From: Verpa conica
Taxonomy: Eukaryota; Ascomycota; Pezizomycetes; Pezizales; Morchellaceae
NCBI GenBank assembly: GCA_033030425.1
Contig: JAUFSD010000011.1
Location: 62,001 to 126,000, forward strand
Length of the DNA stretch: 64,000 nucleotides
Direction: 5' to 3'
Position numbers and translations under genes: made by a program. Positions 22,201 through 34,627 of the stretch are shown here, in pieces. Numbering within the stretch: position 1 is the stretch's first letter; every line of letters starts with the position of its first letter. The notes under the pieces were generated by a model. It did no database searches and had not been told where the DNA came from. It worked only from the letters and a program-made list of their open reading frames with translations.

Positions 22201-23422
22201 GGAAATAAATTTTGCAACCTCGACAGATGATATTGCGAGGGAATATCGTTTCGGGAATGCCGCAGTAGCCAAGATCATAGTGTTGAATTGGGGTAGTATG
22301 GAACTAGTACATAAGGCTGCTGCAGCAGGTCAGGATGAAATCCTGAAGACTTTACTCGCCGGGAGTGGGATCGATGTTTTCGCCAAGGATAAGACTGGCC
22401 GGACTGCATTACACCACGCTTCTATCCATGGCCACGAAACAACAGTCGGCTTACTTGTCGAGAATGGTGCTGACCTGGCCACGACGACTCCTGAAGGGCA
22501 GACAGCCCTTCATATTGCAGCGAGGAATAAGCATCCTGAGGTGGTCAAGCTACTGGTTAAGGCTGGGATTGACTTAAATGACCATGATAACAACGGAGAA
22601 ACCGCACTCCATATAGCCGCCGCCGCTGGAATCGACTCCGTAGTCAAAGAGCTTGTGGATAACGGAGCCAACGTAACCAGCGAGAACAATGAAAAACAAA
22701 CTGCTCTTCACCTTGCAGTAATCCACAAACACCAAACTACGATCCGGTATCTAATATTACATGGAGCGGACTTGACGGCTCGAGACGATAAAGGTTTGAC
22801 AGCACTGCACTTTGCCTGTAGAGGCAAAGAGACTACTAGAGACCAGAAGACCATCGAACTATTACTAGAGAATGGTGCGGATATGACGGCGAAGAGTATC
22901 TGGGGTGGGACCCCAATTGATACTGCATCTGAGTCCGGAAACGAAAAAACAGTTCAACTATTGATAGAAAAGGGTGCCGACGCAAATCACCGCGACAACA
23001 CAGGACGAACCCCCCTAGACAATGCTGCTAAGAATGGGCATGCTATGGTGGTTAAGTGCTTGGTCGATGCAGGGGTTGATACGAAGAATAAGGATGGGTT
23101 CGGCCGAATGGCACTACATTATGCTGCGATGGAGGGACGCACAGACATCGCTAGATTTCTTGTCTCGAAGGGGCTCGGTATAAACGTAGCAGATATAGAT
23201 GGTTGGACACCACTGCATTACGCCTCCAATAATCACCACCAAGAGATAGTCAAGATCCTATTAGATGGAGGTGCAGACGCATCGGCTGGGGACAGACTAG
23301 GAAGGAACGCCTCATACTATACAGGTGCGCTTGGAAAAGTTGTTTATTGGTCAAGAGCACTAAGCAGTGGGCCCCGGCACGTTAAAAACTATAGTAAAGT
23401 GGCCAAAAGTGTGAGAATTTGA
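19214..23422 (+). CDS. Large ankyrin-repeat protein with multi-pass N-terminal half
   Basis: Five exons (19214-19361, 19420-19630, 19704-20494, 20551-20572, 20629-23422), 1321 residues. All four introns (58, 73, 56 and 56 bp) keep the frame and splice conserved blocks together, including LLALFGEQVAKQFL after intron 1 and LQFVG|LRNMHWSASIAQL across intron 4. Exon 4 is only 22 nt. The N-terminus is signal-like (LLLALIAVLSHLPAVLA). Hydrophobic segments follow near 70-95 (IFACNPISIITGAISAI), 290-315, 330-350 and 380-415. The middle (about 420-850) has no motif I can name beyond a possible TPR-like helix pair. Twelve ankyrin repeats occupy about 859-1290. The GEQVxKQFL plus ankyrin architecture is a recurrent fungal family of unknown function, which I place from memory. 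A membrane-anchored recognition or scaffold role is inference. Confidence 0.85.
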
Positions 23423-24900
23423 ATAGGCAGAGTATCCCCATAATCTCCCACAGTGTCTTCTATTAGGTTATAGCGTGTTTGGATATAGTGTCTTGGGATT
23501 TAGGACTCAATTATATAACTATGTAATTTTTCTTGTATAAGGGGCTTTGGGATCATCTCTAAATATCTCTCTTAATATAACTTTGTAGGTTATTATCAAT
23601 TAATGTAATGATGCTTACCATAATTAATACTGGTACATTCAACACATATCTAACTTAGATTTTTAAAAGAGCTATCAATCTTCTATCATTTCACAATCAT
23701 ATGTCGAGACTAAAACTAGATTCTTTTACGGTTAACTCGTCGGGAAATCCCATTGTATGCATAAATCGAGTGATTAACAATGATCCATAGATACCTTTAT
23801 GATGCCTATACTTACCAAATATACTGAAGTTGTTTCAATCTCTTATGTCAGGTTCGATAAATATATTCAGGATACCTAAGGTAACCCGTTACCAGGAGGT
23901 TGAGTGTGTGGTCCGAGTACCATAGCCCTTAGGCTCCATGTACTTATGATTAATTCTTTCATTCGTTAGCAGGAGGTTGACTGCTTCCAAACCTCCAGGT
24001 CTTTACCTAATGTATTACGTAAGCCATATATTCTTTACCGAGAATGAGCATAAACTCCAACCAGCTGATAATGAAGCAAACATGGGGTCCATAACCTAAG
24101 AATGAGCTTGTAGCATAGAGCTTCCAAATAAACTCCCTCTTGGTTGAGTATATTAATAATATTTGAAACAATTGGCCGCGGCAGTTACCATAGTCTTAGT
24201 ACTACGGCACGACGACGTAATTGATCTAGGCTACATCCTTGCAGAAGTACCACCGCAAAAAATTCACAAATGAACCTGATGGCGGCGAAATACTTGGGCT
24301 ATTTCAAAAAAGCAGCCATATTAGAGGAGTTCGGAGGGTATCTACTCCATAGCTATCCATACGTATACTTCATCTCTTTAGTTAGTACCTAAGATCTTGT
24401 TTATAGAAGCATGATCCTGTTCCCCTTAAATCTAAGAAGGTCTCCAGAGTATTAAGAGGGCACTTGGGATATGGCTGCTTAGAGCTAGGAATGCTAAATC
24501 CCAGTTTTTGGCCCCTTAATAGAACATGACCTCTTGCGGGCTCTCAAGTTGGCCGTGGTAACTCATAGGGTAACCATAGCAGATAATGTACTAGGATCAT
24601 GCTGAATCTTTACCAATTATCTCGTCCGATTACTACAGATTGATCTACTTTTCAGATCAGATCTGTAAACCCATAGACGAAGCGAGGAAATCGGATGAGC
24701 GGAAATACATGTCAACATCTACTCACAATAGTGACATCACCTCAATGACGCAAAGTATCGAAATTCAAACATAATCATTTCTCAATTAATTACACCTAAG
24801 AGATATTACTTTAATAGTAGATCCTACAGTATCGCATCTTTTTCGCACTCTTAAACCATATCCCCACAATAATTTTTATCCATCCCCAGAGCAGCACATA
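23423..24900. other. Intergenic, nothing recognised
   Basis: AT-rich, many stops in all frames. A short repeated piece aggaggttga occurs near 23896 and 23971. No gene or element boundary could be supported. Confidence 0.5.
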
Positions 24901-25998
24901 ATGGCTTCCCTTTTTTCCTCATCCTCTAGTTGGGCTCTATCAAAGATTCCGGATATCTCACGCAAAGTTTTCCTAGTCACCGGAGGGACTACAGGAATCG
25001 GGTTCGGAATTGTTTCCCAACTACTTAAAAATAACGCTGCAAGGGTCCTTATCGTTTCCGAAAAGGAAGACCATGCAAAACTCGCCCTTGAAGAGTTTAA
25101 AAAATACGGGGACTCTAGCAGAGTAGAGTGGGTGAAATGTAACCTCCAGGATTTGAAAGAAGTTGATCGGACTGCAAAAGCGTTGAGAGAAAAGGAGAAA
25201 CGACTAGACTGTCTAATCGCAAACGCCGGAATCGGTGTTGGTGTTTATAACTTGAGCAGGGACGGTATTGGTATGACTACCCACTCAAGCCTTTTTATAA
25301 CTATATAGAGATTGACTCATTTATTTTTTACGTCCAGACACCCATTTCCAGGTCAACCATCTTTCGCAAATGCACTTAATTCTCACCCTCCTCCCAAACC
25401 TAATCGAAACCGCAAAAGCAAACGCCGAAGCACGTATCGTTCTCCAGTCATCAGACCTACACCGGATATGTCCTTCCTCCATCAACTTCGCAAGCCTCGA
25501 TGAAATCAACACAGACATCGGACCGTCATACCTCTATAACCGGAGCAAACTAGCCATGATTTTATTCGTCAGAGCTCTAGTGAGACGGCTTGAAGATGGA
25601 AGGTTGGGATCCGGTTTCGGTAGCAGCATTTACGCCAACGCTGTCCACCCCGGTGCCGTCAGTACAGAACAGCAGAAGCAGGCAGAAGAGGCATACGGTA
25701 TCGCGGCAAAGATTGCCGTGGCTGCGATAAGGCCTCTTATGAAGGACCCCATAACCGATGCCCCTCTCCCAGCATTGTTTGCTGCCACATCGCCAGACGT
25801 TCCGAAAGAAAATATCTCTGGCAAATATGTTTGCTCCCCCCCAGTTATTCCGTTCAGTGTTATTTAATACTAACACTTTGATATAGATTGTGCCCCCAGG
25901 AAAGGTTACAGAGCCTTCGAGTCAAGCTCAGAATGATGAGCTAGGAGAGAGACTTTGGTCTTTGAGCGAGCAACTCCTGAAAGAAAAGTTGCAGTAGA
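24901..25998 (+). CDS. Short-chain dehydrogenase/reductase (SDR)
   Basis: Three exons (24901-25270, 25338-25828, 25887 onward), introns of 67 and 58 bp. The second intron has a CTAAC branch motif. The NAD(P) site VTGGTTGIG is near residues 30-38, and the Rossmann motif CLIANAGIG is near 105-113. Across intron 1 the frame restores DTHFQVNHLSQMHL, a typical SDR helix. Ser in IVLQSS and the YNRSK Tyr/Lys pair supply the catalytic triad, followed by AVHPGAVST. The family resembles retinol dehydrogenase/WW-oxidoreductase-like fungal SDRs; the substrate is unknown. Exon 3 reads GKY|IVPPGKVTEPSSQAQ and then SEQLLK. The usual short ending (KEKLQ, then TAG at 25996) is one base out of frame because of an AAAA run at 25980-25983, so either the protein has a different, longer tail or there is a one-base insertion. 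I end the feature at that TAG. Confidence 0.8.
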
Positions 25999-26215
25999 CT
26001 TTGTACTCCTAAATAACCCACTACAATACGTCCGGCCAAGTCATTATATATGAATATTATTTATATAAAGGATCATTAAAAATGTGAAACTCTAGTTATT
26101 TTAGTTAGTACTTCTTTAGTTAAATCGTTTAAATATACGTAATAACAACCTCGGCTACAGTATTATTAGATTGATTGATTAAGAATAAGACATGCAGCGT
26201 GGGAAGACAATTATA

Positions 26216-26356
26216 CAGCCTATGGTAAAAAAGATCGAGAAACCAGGGCCTGCCAACAGGGTCTTGTAGCCAATCCTACTACTAGAATTTTCGCTAAGAA
26301 CCTAAAAACTCTAAACCCCGTGTCTTACGTTTCTCGATCTTTTTTTCAGTACGCTG
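26216..26356. mobile_element. MITE, 141 bp, TA-flanked
   Basis: Terminal inverted repeats of 28 nt: left 26216-26243 starts CAGCCTATGG, right 26356-26329 starts CAGCGTACTG. The two match at 24 of 28 positions, with the inner 17 nt (AAAAAAGATCGAGAAAC) perfect. TA lies immediately outside both ends (26214-26215, 26357-26358). TA duplication plus CAG-type ends fits the Tc1/mariner (pogo/Fot1-like) superfamily. No coding capacity; it would depend on a transposase elsewhere. Confidence 0.75.
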
Positions 26357-26589
26357 TATATGATTTACACTTATTGGGTTTTGATAAGCGACAGATCTCC
26401 GAAGTCATTAAAAGGTCGCATATATGTTCTAGATTATCGTGACACAAAATACCCTATGCGTGTTACTTAATACTGTGGCGCAGTCAACTAGTTGAGGCTC
26501 AAGTACCCCACCAGCCGTAGTCCATAGCTCCATAGATCATCCTTAGATCATTGTCAACCAATCGGAACAGCGGTCACAACCACAACCAA

Positions 26590-26600
26590 GGGTTAGGGTT
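26590..26600 (+). repeat. Telomere-like 11-mer GGGTTAGGGTT
   Basis: Exact copy between the MITE and the 3' end of the ABC-transporter gene. Confidence 0.7.
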
Positions 26601-27074
26601 AAGAAGAAACCAGACCCACATCAATTAATAGCTCGCCAAATGAGTACCCTAGCTAGCTCTAGGGATTTCAAATTCACTAGATATATGCTTATTTGAACCA
26701 TGAGCAATCTAAGCTTACCGACATGATTTTCTATGAGTCTCTTCCATAAGACCACACATTTTGCCAGATCTAAATGTTACAAGCAACAACCTAATGCTTT
26801 ATTTAAGTAATATTAATGACAGAGTTCTCTGACCCTATTCTAAAGAAGAAATAAAAAGATCGTAATCTATAAGGAAATTGTCCGTGAAAGAACACCCCAA
26901 AGAAGAAGAATAATAATAAAAAAAGGCATATATCCCCTGACCGCATCGTTACACGCAACATATAAACATGCCACCCATCTATATCCCAGCCAGACATATA
27001 AAAAACCATAAAAACCGGAAAGTCATCCCCATTTTCTCCTACACTAACTACTCGCCAACGTTAAAAGTCCTAGC

Positions 27075-30000
27075 TTAACGTCTTGCAAAGTTAAGATATC
27101 TCGACTAGAATCACACGAAATGTTAGTTATACTGATAAGAAGACGTGAGAATGGATGAATAAGACTTACCCCTATGAAAAGAATAATCAAGTTAGATCCA
27201 ATGAAAGCAAGGAAAATTCCCATATCTCTCCAGCGATTATCATATGACAAGCCAAGAGGAGAGTAGAATTCATCTCCAACAGAGTAGGCACAGTATTCGC
27301 AAGAGTCCACAGCGGTAAGATTCCGGAGATACCCAGGAGCCTGCGCCATGAAATCTCTAGCGTATGATTCACAAGTGTAACCAGATGGGATAGGGAAAGT
27401 GCTGTACTCGAGCTCGGCACATGTGACAGGTAAATCGTGAAGCTCAGTCACAACCATACCACCAATGAGACGCGTAAACGGATCAAGCTCATACAACCAT
27501 GACCTCCAGAACTTGGGCATGCTAGGCTTCGGAACAGTGACACCACAGAAAAGAGCGAAAGTGATGATGATGAACGGATTGAGCAACGAGGCCAAGAATG
27601 CGTTTGGTGTCAAGGCTGCAATCATCTGTGCCAATGTGACTGAGAAAATCTCGCAGATAAAGATCATCAAGAACTGGTAGCCTGAACGATTTGCGACATC
27701 ACTGAAGCCAGGTGGGAAGTATAGACAGACAAAGAATCCAACAGCACAGATGACGCTGTAAGGAAGCTCGGCAACAACCATAGACAAGGCAAAGGCGAAT
27801 TGGCCATACATCTTAGAAGACTGTTCACGGTAGAAGATCATACGAGCCATGTCGTACTTGGGCTCTACCTGGGCAAGAATGAGCGAGGGCAAGATGGTAA
27901 CCTGGAAGAGAACGAAAACACGGTACTGGAGGCCGGAACGAGAGTTGTCGAGTTGAAGAAAAACGAGACCTGTCAGAAGAGCGATGGCGATGTGGTTGAA
28001 GAGACGAGTAAATCCGTAATTGGGGGTACGCCAGAAAGAAAGATTTGTACGCTTCATGACTTGTGCGATCTGGAAGCCAAGGGGGGTAGCGTATTCCTTT
28101 TCTTCGACCGGAGGAGCGGATCCAATCTCGGCGATACGTTCGTCCTTCATCTGTACGATTTCAGCCTTGATGTTTGCGAGTTCCTCTGATGACTTCCAGA
28201 TTTCAGCCCAATCACGGTTTCCGATACGGGGTGCCTGTCCAGCTCCTATTGCGTCCAACATCCATTCGGCGGGCTATATTCTTGTCAGTATTATTCAATA
28301 AAAGGTTCGTTGGTGAGAACATACATTTGCGGTTGGGGGGCAGTGAGCGCCGTGCTTGCGGAAATAGCTCAAGAGAGTATCCGCATCCTTTCCGATATCA
28401 CCAAAGTAGACACAGTTACCACCACGCTGAAGCATCAACAAACGGTCAAAGTTCTCGAAGAGCGAGGCGTTTGGCTGATGAATCGTGCAAAGAATAGCCT
28501 GGCCAGCTTTGGCCAACTTGCGCAAGAAACGGACAATGTTAAATGCAGACTGTGAGTCAAGACCTGAGGTGGGTTCGTCCAAGAAAAGTAATAGTTGGGG
28601 CTTTGCGGCAAGTTCAACACCAATTGTAACACGCTTCCTTTCCTCGACAGCCAAACCGCTCGTAGGGTCACCAATAATAGCATCAGCGATGTTCTCCATT
28701 TCCAAAAGCGCAATAACCTCCTCGACGTATGCATCCTTTTCTTCCTTTGAGACTTCGAATGGCTGGCGGAGGTAAGCGGAGAATCTCAGAGCTTCCCGTA
28801 CAGTTTGGGTCGGTTCGTGTGTATCCAACTGCTCAGCATATGATGTTCCTCTCTGGAAGGCAGTTCCCTTAGGTTTACCATCGACAAAAACATCACCGGT
28901 AATGACACCAATACTTTTCCTGCTTGCCAAGACATCCAAAAGAGTAGTTTTACCAGCACCAGACGCACCCATCAAAGCCGTAAGTTGACCAGGCTTGACA
29001 TATCCATAAATCTCGTTGAGAAGACGCAGTTGACCACTGGGAACCGGAACCTCGTAGACCAAGTTTTCCCAAGTTAAGACTGACTTTGAAGTGATATTAA
29101 GGTTAGAACTTTCGCTATCATTCTCAGTCTTTGTGCGCCTACGCTGCTTCTTCTCCTCGAGCTTCTCGTTGAGTGCCTTGCGTTCATCGTTCTCCTTTGC
29201 ATAGTACGTAATGGTCTTTCCTCCAGCTCCGAAAGAGAAGTATTCTCCGAGAAGAGCATTGGCAGCCAAGAAAGCAGCGATCAACACAATGATAATTCCA
29301 AAGTTGCGCCACAGATCCTTAGGGTGGTAGTTGAAACTAAGAGCAATATAAGAACCACCATCGATCTGGTCAGAACCTGGCTGACTACCGAGAAGAGTAC
29401 AAGTCTGGTAGAGGAGGTTATTGTAACCAGGGCCGGAGGGGATAAGTGATTCAGAGCCACAGACCAAGGTCAAGCGCTTGAATTCATTCATCATCAACGC
29501 CGCGAAACCTAGACCAAGACCATTGATATAGAAAATCCAAGAAACCCATTTGCCCTGTGCAGGATAAGGAATCATGTAACCGGAGGTCAAGACAAAGAGA
29601 GTAATGATGATGGCAGCGAACTTCATAGCGTAGTCAAAGTCGGGACAGACACATCCAACAGTACGGAAGAACAGAGTCATGGCAAGGTATCCAGAAATAA
29701 TGATCAAGAAGAACGTAAAGAAAGCACCAGCATCGCGAACAAGACCACACATGAAGTATACGATAATACTAAACACCATGATTTGTGCCGAGGCGAAGAT
29801 GAGATCGACACCTATCTGGGCAATCCAAAGTGCAGATGGTCTGTGAAAGGTGTATGCTTTGTGTTTGTTAACGATAGAACGTCCCATCATGGTCGATGCA
29901 AGTTCGGAGAATGCCTGGAATGCGTTGAACAGTAGAGCAACAAACAAAACACCACCACGGGTAAAGGCACCGGCGCTGGTCTTAGGAAGTTCGAGATACA

Positions 30001-31737
30001 GAGTTCCGAGAACGATAGCAATAATGATAGAGGTGATCCAAGAAACGGTGAGAGAGAATTTGTCCTGCCACTTGAGAAGAAATTGACGTTGCGCCAAAGC
30101 CCAAACCTGACTGTAGAATGGGATAGTGTAAACGGAGTGTTTTGTTGCACCCTTGCGCTTCTCTTCCTGAACAGCAACCTCAAAGTCCTCATAGCTCTCT
30201 GCGCGGAGTCCTTCACGATAAGCCTCCATTTCCTGGTTCAAGCGAGCATAATGCGGAGATTTGTGGAAAGCTTCCTCGAGGGCCTGGGGGCTGGAAGGAA
30301 CATTGTGTTCACTACGGCCGGGGGCGTACTCCCTCTCGAATTCGTCGGTGCAACCAGTCAAGTAATCCGGGGTCGTCTGACGGGGCCTAGGCAAGAAACC
30401 GAGGCCTTCGAAGTAGGCACGTCCCTCATCAGTAGGGCCGAAGAATACCTCCCTTCCATCATCGATAACGAGAACCTTGTCGAATTGCGCATAGATATTT
30501 TCAGAAGCCTGGTAGAGAGAGACAAATGTGCTGGTCTTGTAGATGTTGGTCATAATACGGAGAGACTTGGCATAGTCCAGAGCAGTTGAGGCATCGAGAC
30601 CACGAGTAGAGTTATCCCAGCAGCAGACAGTTCCCTTGGTAACCATCATCTCGGCGATAGAAACACGTTTCCTCTCACCTCCAGAGACACCGCGAACGAA
30701 CGAATTGCCGACGATAGTATCGATAGTGTGCTCGATGTTGAACATCTTCAGGAGAAGCTTAATAACCTTGTCCTTGAACTCGGCCTTTGACATACCCGCG
30801 GGACGCTTTCCAGGTGTCTTTGTATCTAAAGCGAACCCAAGAGTCTGGCCAACAGTCAAGGTAGGATGATGAACGTCGTCTATAATGATAAATATTAGCC
30901 CCAGCCTTAAAACTTCCAATAGAATATAATATAAAGCTCACCTTCTTCGTTGTAGACAGCCTCTCCACGATAGCGCTTTGAAAATGTTTCTGCACTGAAT
31001 TTTCCATAGAGAACTTCGCCATCGACTTTAGTGTATCCAACTCGTTGATTCGCAATAACCTTCAAGAAGGTAGTACAACCGCTTCCAGGACGACCGAGAA
31101 CCAAGACCATTTCACCAGGTTTAACCACACCGCGGAAGCCCTTGAGAATATCGAATTCGCGCCCCTTCTGGTTGAGACCAAAAATGCTGGTAATCGTTGA
31201 GTAAATGTTGAAGAAACCAATAACAGCATCGGGAAACGTCGCAATGAAATTCTTGACACCACCAATACCGGAAACCGTGAGATCCTGCCATATAACACCT
31301 AATCGCAACATTAGTCTAAGTAAAAAAATCTGTGTAACAGTGAACTATTGGGTCTTACCAATATGCTTAGGCCTAATCCCAGCAGCCCTCTCTTCGTTCT
31401 CAGAACCGCGCAAATGGCCCTCAAGATCAAACTGTTCAGCGCCCCCTTCTTCCGTTTGCCCACCAAGCTTCTCTGCATCACCAGCAACCCTGCTCTGGGT
31501 TCTAGACAGTCGCCGACTGTGGCGACTTGTTGTCTTTGACAACCCCGATAGCTGCCTACTTAGCTCTTGGAAGTCTGCTTCTGCAGCTGCAACATCGATT
31601 CCCTGACCGATATTTGAATTTCCGCGAGGATTTGAAGAATTGAGGTTTTGGCGATTACTGTCGAGATCGCCGATAACGGTATCGCCCGAAGTCGAGGTTG
31701 CCGATGATCGCGGTGGCATATCTGCCCCGGTAGACAT
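27075..31737 (-). CDS. PDR-type ABC transporter (ABC-G, full size)
   Basis: Five exons (31737-31359, 31298-30942, 30879-28325, 28273-27170, 27104-27075), introns of 60, 62, 51 and 65 bp, 1474 residues. The last exon encodes only nine residues. Domain order is NBD1-TMD1-NBD2-TMD2, the reverse topology of the pleiotropic drug resistance family. NBD1 has Walker A GRPGSGCT (about 195-202) with Cys in place of Lys, normal for fungal PDR proteins, and signature VSGGERKR. NBD2 has a canonical Walker A GASGAGKTT (about 885), a degenerate signature LAVEERKR and Walker B LLLFLDEPTSGLD, again the usual asymmetry. Two sets of membrane helices follow the NBDs. The Ser/Arg-rich N-terminus is a likely phosphorylated tail. 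It probably exports hydrophobic toxicants or lipids at the plasma membrane; the substrate is not predictable. All splice joins keep conserved sequence in frame, so the model is good. Confidence 0.92.
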
Positions 31738-33342
31738 TGTTGCGGGGGATTGGTGAGACAAAATCGATAAGCTGTGGTGTTGAATATTGGTCGAGCTATA
31801 TAGATATTATTAAAGTAATAGGTTGTGCTTGCTTTTTTCCGGTTATTTTCGAGTGTATTCAAAAGAGTGAAAAAGTTGGTAGAATTAATAAAAGATAGGA
31901 AGGGAATTAGATAGAGAATTCACAACCACACAACTCTATCTGTATGAGAAGAATAGAAGATGGAGAAGAGAGAAGTGTGGCCGACAGAAGGGGAGAAAGG
32001 TATCTATCTAAAGGGATGAAGATGAGGGAAACTAATCCTAGAAGTGATATCGCGTCTTTTTGAGGAAGAGCTCTCGACTAGGATCCTCAGTGGGGCTCTT
32101 CTGAGATTGATTGATATAGAGTACCTTCGGGAACACAGCATCCGAAGATGGCCTGCAGTACCGGCCAACACCATACCCGTCATCCATGTCGCCCCGGGAG
32201 AGGTGATTCGCCGGGAGGAAGGAGGGCACCCAGCTGTGCCTGGACCAGTTGTAGAGTATGTAATGGACAGTAACAAACGCGTCTGCTGCGCTAATCTAAC
32301 AATAATTTTCTCCCAGTTCCCAGATCTCGGCATATCCGATTCCCGGGTGTATACTGATCTAGATAAGGGCAAGTGTAATACCCATCCATGTATTTGAGGT
32401 ATAGATTCACAATGTGGGCCTAACATAGTAGCAGCTCCCCGAAGCAATTGACCCCTATCCATCTTGAATTCATAGAAATTTATCTTCTCTATACTTACTT
32501 ACTACCCTTTCTGCCCATTGAATCTAGCATTGTTCTCCAGTATAACCCTAAATCTCTAATCATTTCGCAATCCAGTGGTAGTAAGGCACCAGATCAGGGC
32601 TTGGAAAGGAAGAACTTCCATGAAATGAGTACGGAACACGGATCCACTCTATCCGTGGCGATGAAGCTTTACTCATCAAATAGAGTATCTGTACGGGTGT
32701 TTGTATTCCTCTCTTCCCTACCAGATAAGCTTCCACCGGGTCGGTTGTATCTCGTTTCCTTCTCTCTACTCCGCAACGGCCAAAGATTTCCCCGATGTGC
32801 CAGTGCCTAACCCAAATTGAAAGATTCCCAGCCTTATCGAGCCCTTTCCCTACTAGTGACAAGTGTATATGGGGGGAAGTCTGCCCGACAGGAGCTTGGT
32901 AGCATCTTGGCTAGAGCATATTATTGAAGCTCCGGTAGCTCCAATTGTTTGCCATTGAAGCTCTCCCAATGAGACATTGACACTTGAAAAATTCTCCGTC
33001 ATAGCTCCAAGAATTTTGCAGGCAGCTACAGCTTTCCCAAGAGAAAAAACTTTTTAGGGTGTTCATACCCGTCACCAGTAAGACATTGAAAGATTCTTGA
33101 TTCGTAAGCTGCACGTAAATCACTTGGCACCGGATCTCGGATAAGGAAGTTCCCGTTACCCTAAGCAGAATCCGAGGCGGCGCGGAGTCACAGAGGTTAT
33201 TCTACTCTTATGCACGTTTGATGACCCCTTGTCTAGCATCCATTCCTCTATTCACTCACTTATCTATTCGTCCATTCATCCGTCCGTCCCCCCTGCCCTC
33301 CTATCCAGTTTTGGAAAGCGGCATGTAATCCAACTATAAAGC
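31738..33342. other. Intergenic, 5' region of the ABC transporter
   Basis: The A/G-rich strand just upstream of the start (31800-32000) is probably promoter and leader. A 152-codon minus-strand frame at 32004-32462 lacks any recognisable feature and overlaps other frames, so it is not called. A TCCATTCATCCGTCCGTCC-like pyrimidine repeat occurs near 33260-33290. Confidence 0.5.
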
Positions 33343-34627
33343 CTACTGCTCATTCGTCACATTGATGACTACTTTTCCAACATGCTTTTGATCCCGCAAG
33401 TATTTGAATGCCTCTTGCGCCTCATCGAAACAAAACTCCCTGTCAACTACCGGCCGAAGTCCTGTCATCTCCATGAATTGGCAAAGTTCCTCAATTACTG
33501 CGCGAGATCCTATCAAGATGCCCTGTTCGGGAAGTAACCCGTGTCAGTAAATTTTCTCGAACTCCCTCATGCAGTCATAATCAGCCCATAAATGACTCCT
33601 GTGTGCAAACATGAGTCGCAGCTTCCCAATACATATCCAATGATGACGTTGGAATAAGGTATAATCGTGGTCCAGAGTTGACGAGATCTGGGCTAGGGTT
33701 TTGGGGACTCGTTTGATCCACGGCTTAAAAACATACCTGATACGTGACATGTCTCCTCAATGCCAACACTGCTACTCCTAATTGATCCTCACTCACTCCC
33801 TTCCCACCCAAGTACCCGATAGCATTGATAAGACCCCCAAACTTTACCGAGTTGAAGCTCTTCGTCAAAGTATTTTGTCCCCCACACTCGATAATCTGAT
33901 CCGCGCCGTGCCCACCCGTCAATCTCATAACCTCTATATCCCAGTCCGGCGTGGTGTTGTAATTGATTGTATGGGTAGCCCCGAGTTTTTTAGCGAATTC
34001 AAGCTTTGTATCAGATGAGGATGTAATTATCGTTTTCGCTTTAAACAATGACGCGATCTGAAGCGCAAATATCGAAACTCCTCCAGTGCCGAGTATCAAA
34101 ACCGTTTGTCCGGGCCTCAATCGCTTATAATTACCAAACAATGCCGTCCAAGCTGTGCCGGCAGCGATCGGTAGCGTGCTCCCTTCGGCATACGTCAGCC
34201 CCTTTGGGATACTGACAAGGGAGCTCTCGTCAAAGACCCGGTACTCCTGCAGTACCCCGTCCAACGGCAGCCCCAATCCCGTGTCTCGGAGCATCTGCTG
34301 TGTGATTTCCCCGGCTACGTGCCCGGTGTTGAAAATTGACATTACCCGATCTCCCTTTCCGAACCGGGTGACTGAGCTACCGGCACTAACAACCTCGCCT
34401 CCAAAGTCGCTGCAGGGGACGATGCTTTTGTGAGGTCCCATCTTGTGGTGTGTGTAGAGGCCGGATATGACCTCATAGTCGCGGTAATTGAGAGAAACCG
34501 AGTGGATTCGGACAACGACGCCGGTGGGGTTATTTGTAAAGTTTAATTGAGAAGCTTCATCAGGTTTTTCGAGGCGAAGGGAGTCGATTCCACCGAAGTC
34601 AGAGATGTATTTTCTGTTGAGTGTCAT
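33343..34627 (-). CDS. Zinc-independent medium-chain dehydrogenase/reductase (quinone-oxidoreductase-like)
   Basis: Two exons (34627-33737, 33522-33343), phase 0 intron of 214 bp with donor GTATGT and acceptor AACAG, 356 residues. The N-terminal GroES-like fold is seen in VVRIHSVSLNYRDYEVISG and FGGEVVSAGSSVTRFGKGDRV. The nucleotide-binding motif LGTGGVSIFALQIA begins near residue 180, followed by ECGGQNTL and AIGYLGG. Exon 2 supplies the expected C-terminus: GILIGSRAVIEEL and then EAFKYLRDQKHVGKVVI. The Cys and His-Glu ligands of catalytic zinc are absent, placing it with zinc-independent NADPH-dependent quinone/enone reductases; the substrate is unknown. The intron is the longest in the window, but both junctions are clean. 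Neighbour of the ABC transporter, same strand, 1.6 kb away. Confidence 0.88.

Larger units (their letters stand above)
25999..27074. other. Intergenic with a MITE
   Basis: Region between the convergent SDR and ABC-transporter genes. Contains the 141-bp MITE (26216-26356) and a telomere-like 11-mer (26590-26600). No gene seen. Confidence 0.6.

Noticed and set aside
32004..32462. 152-codon minus-strand frame upstream of the ABC transporter
   Set aside because: No domain, overlapping frames on both strands, and composition not clearly coding.
27075..34627. Secondary-metabolite cluster (ABC transporter plus dehydrogenases)
   Set aside because: No polyketide, peptide or terpene synthase, P450 or methyltransferase nearby; the co-location of a transporter and two generic oxidoreductases is not enough.
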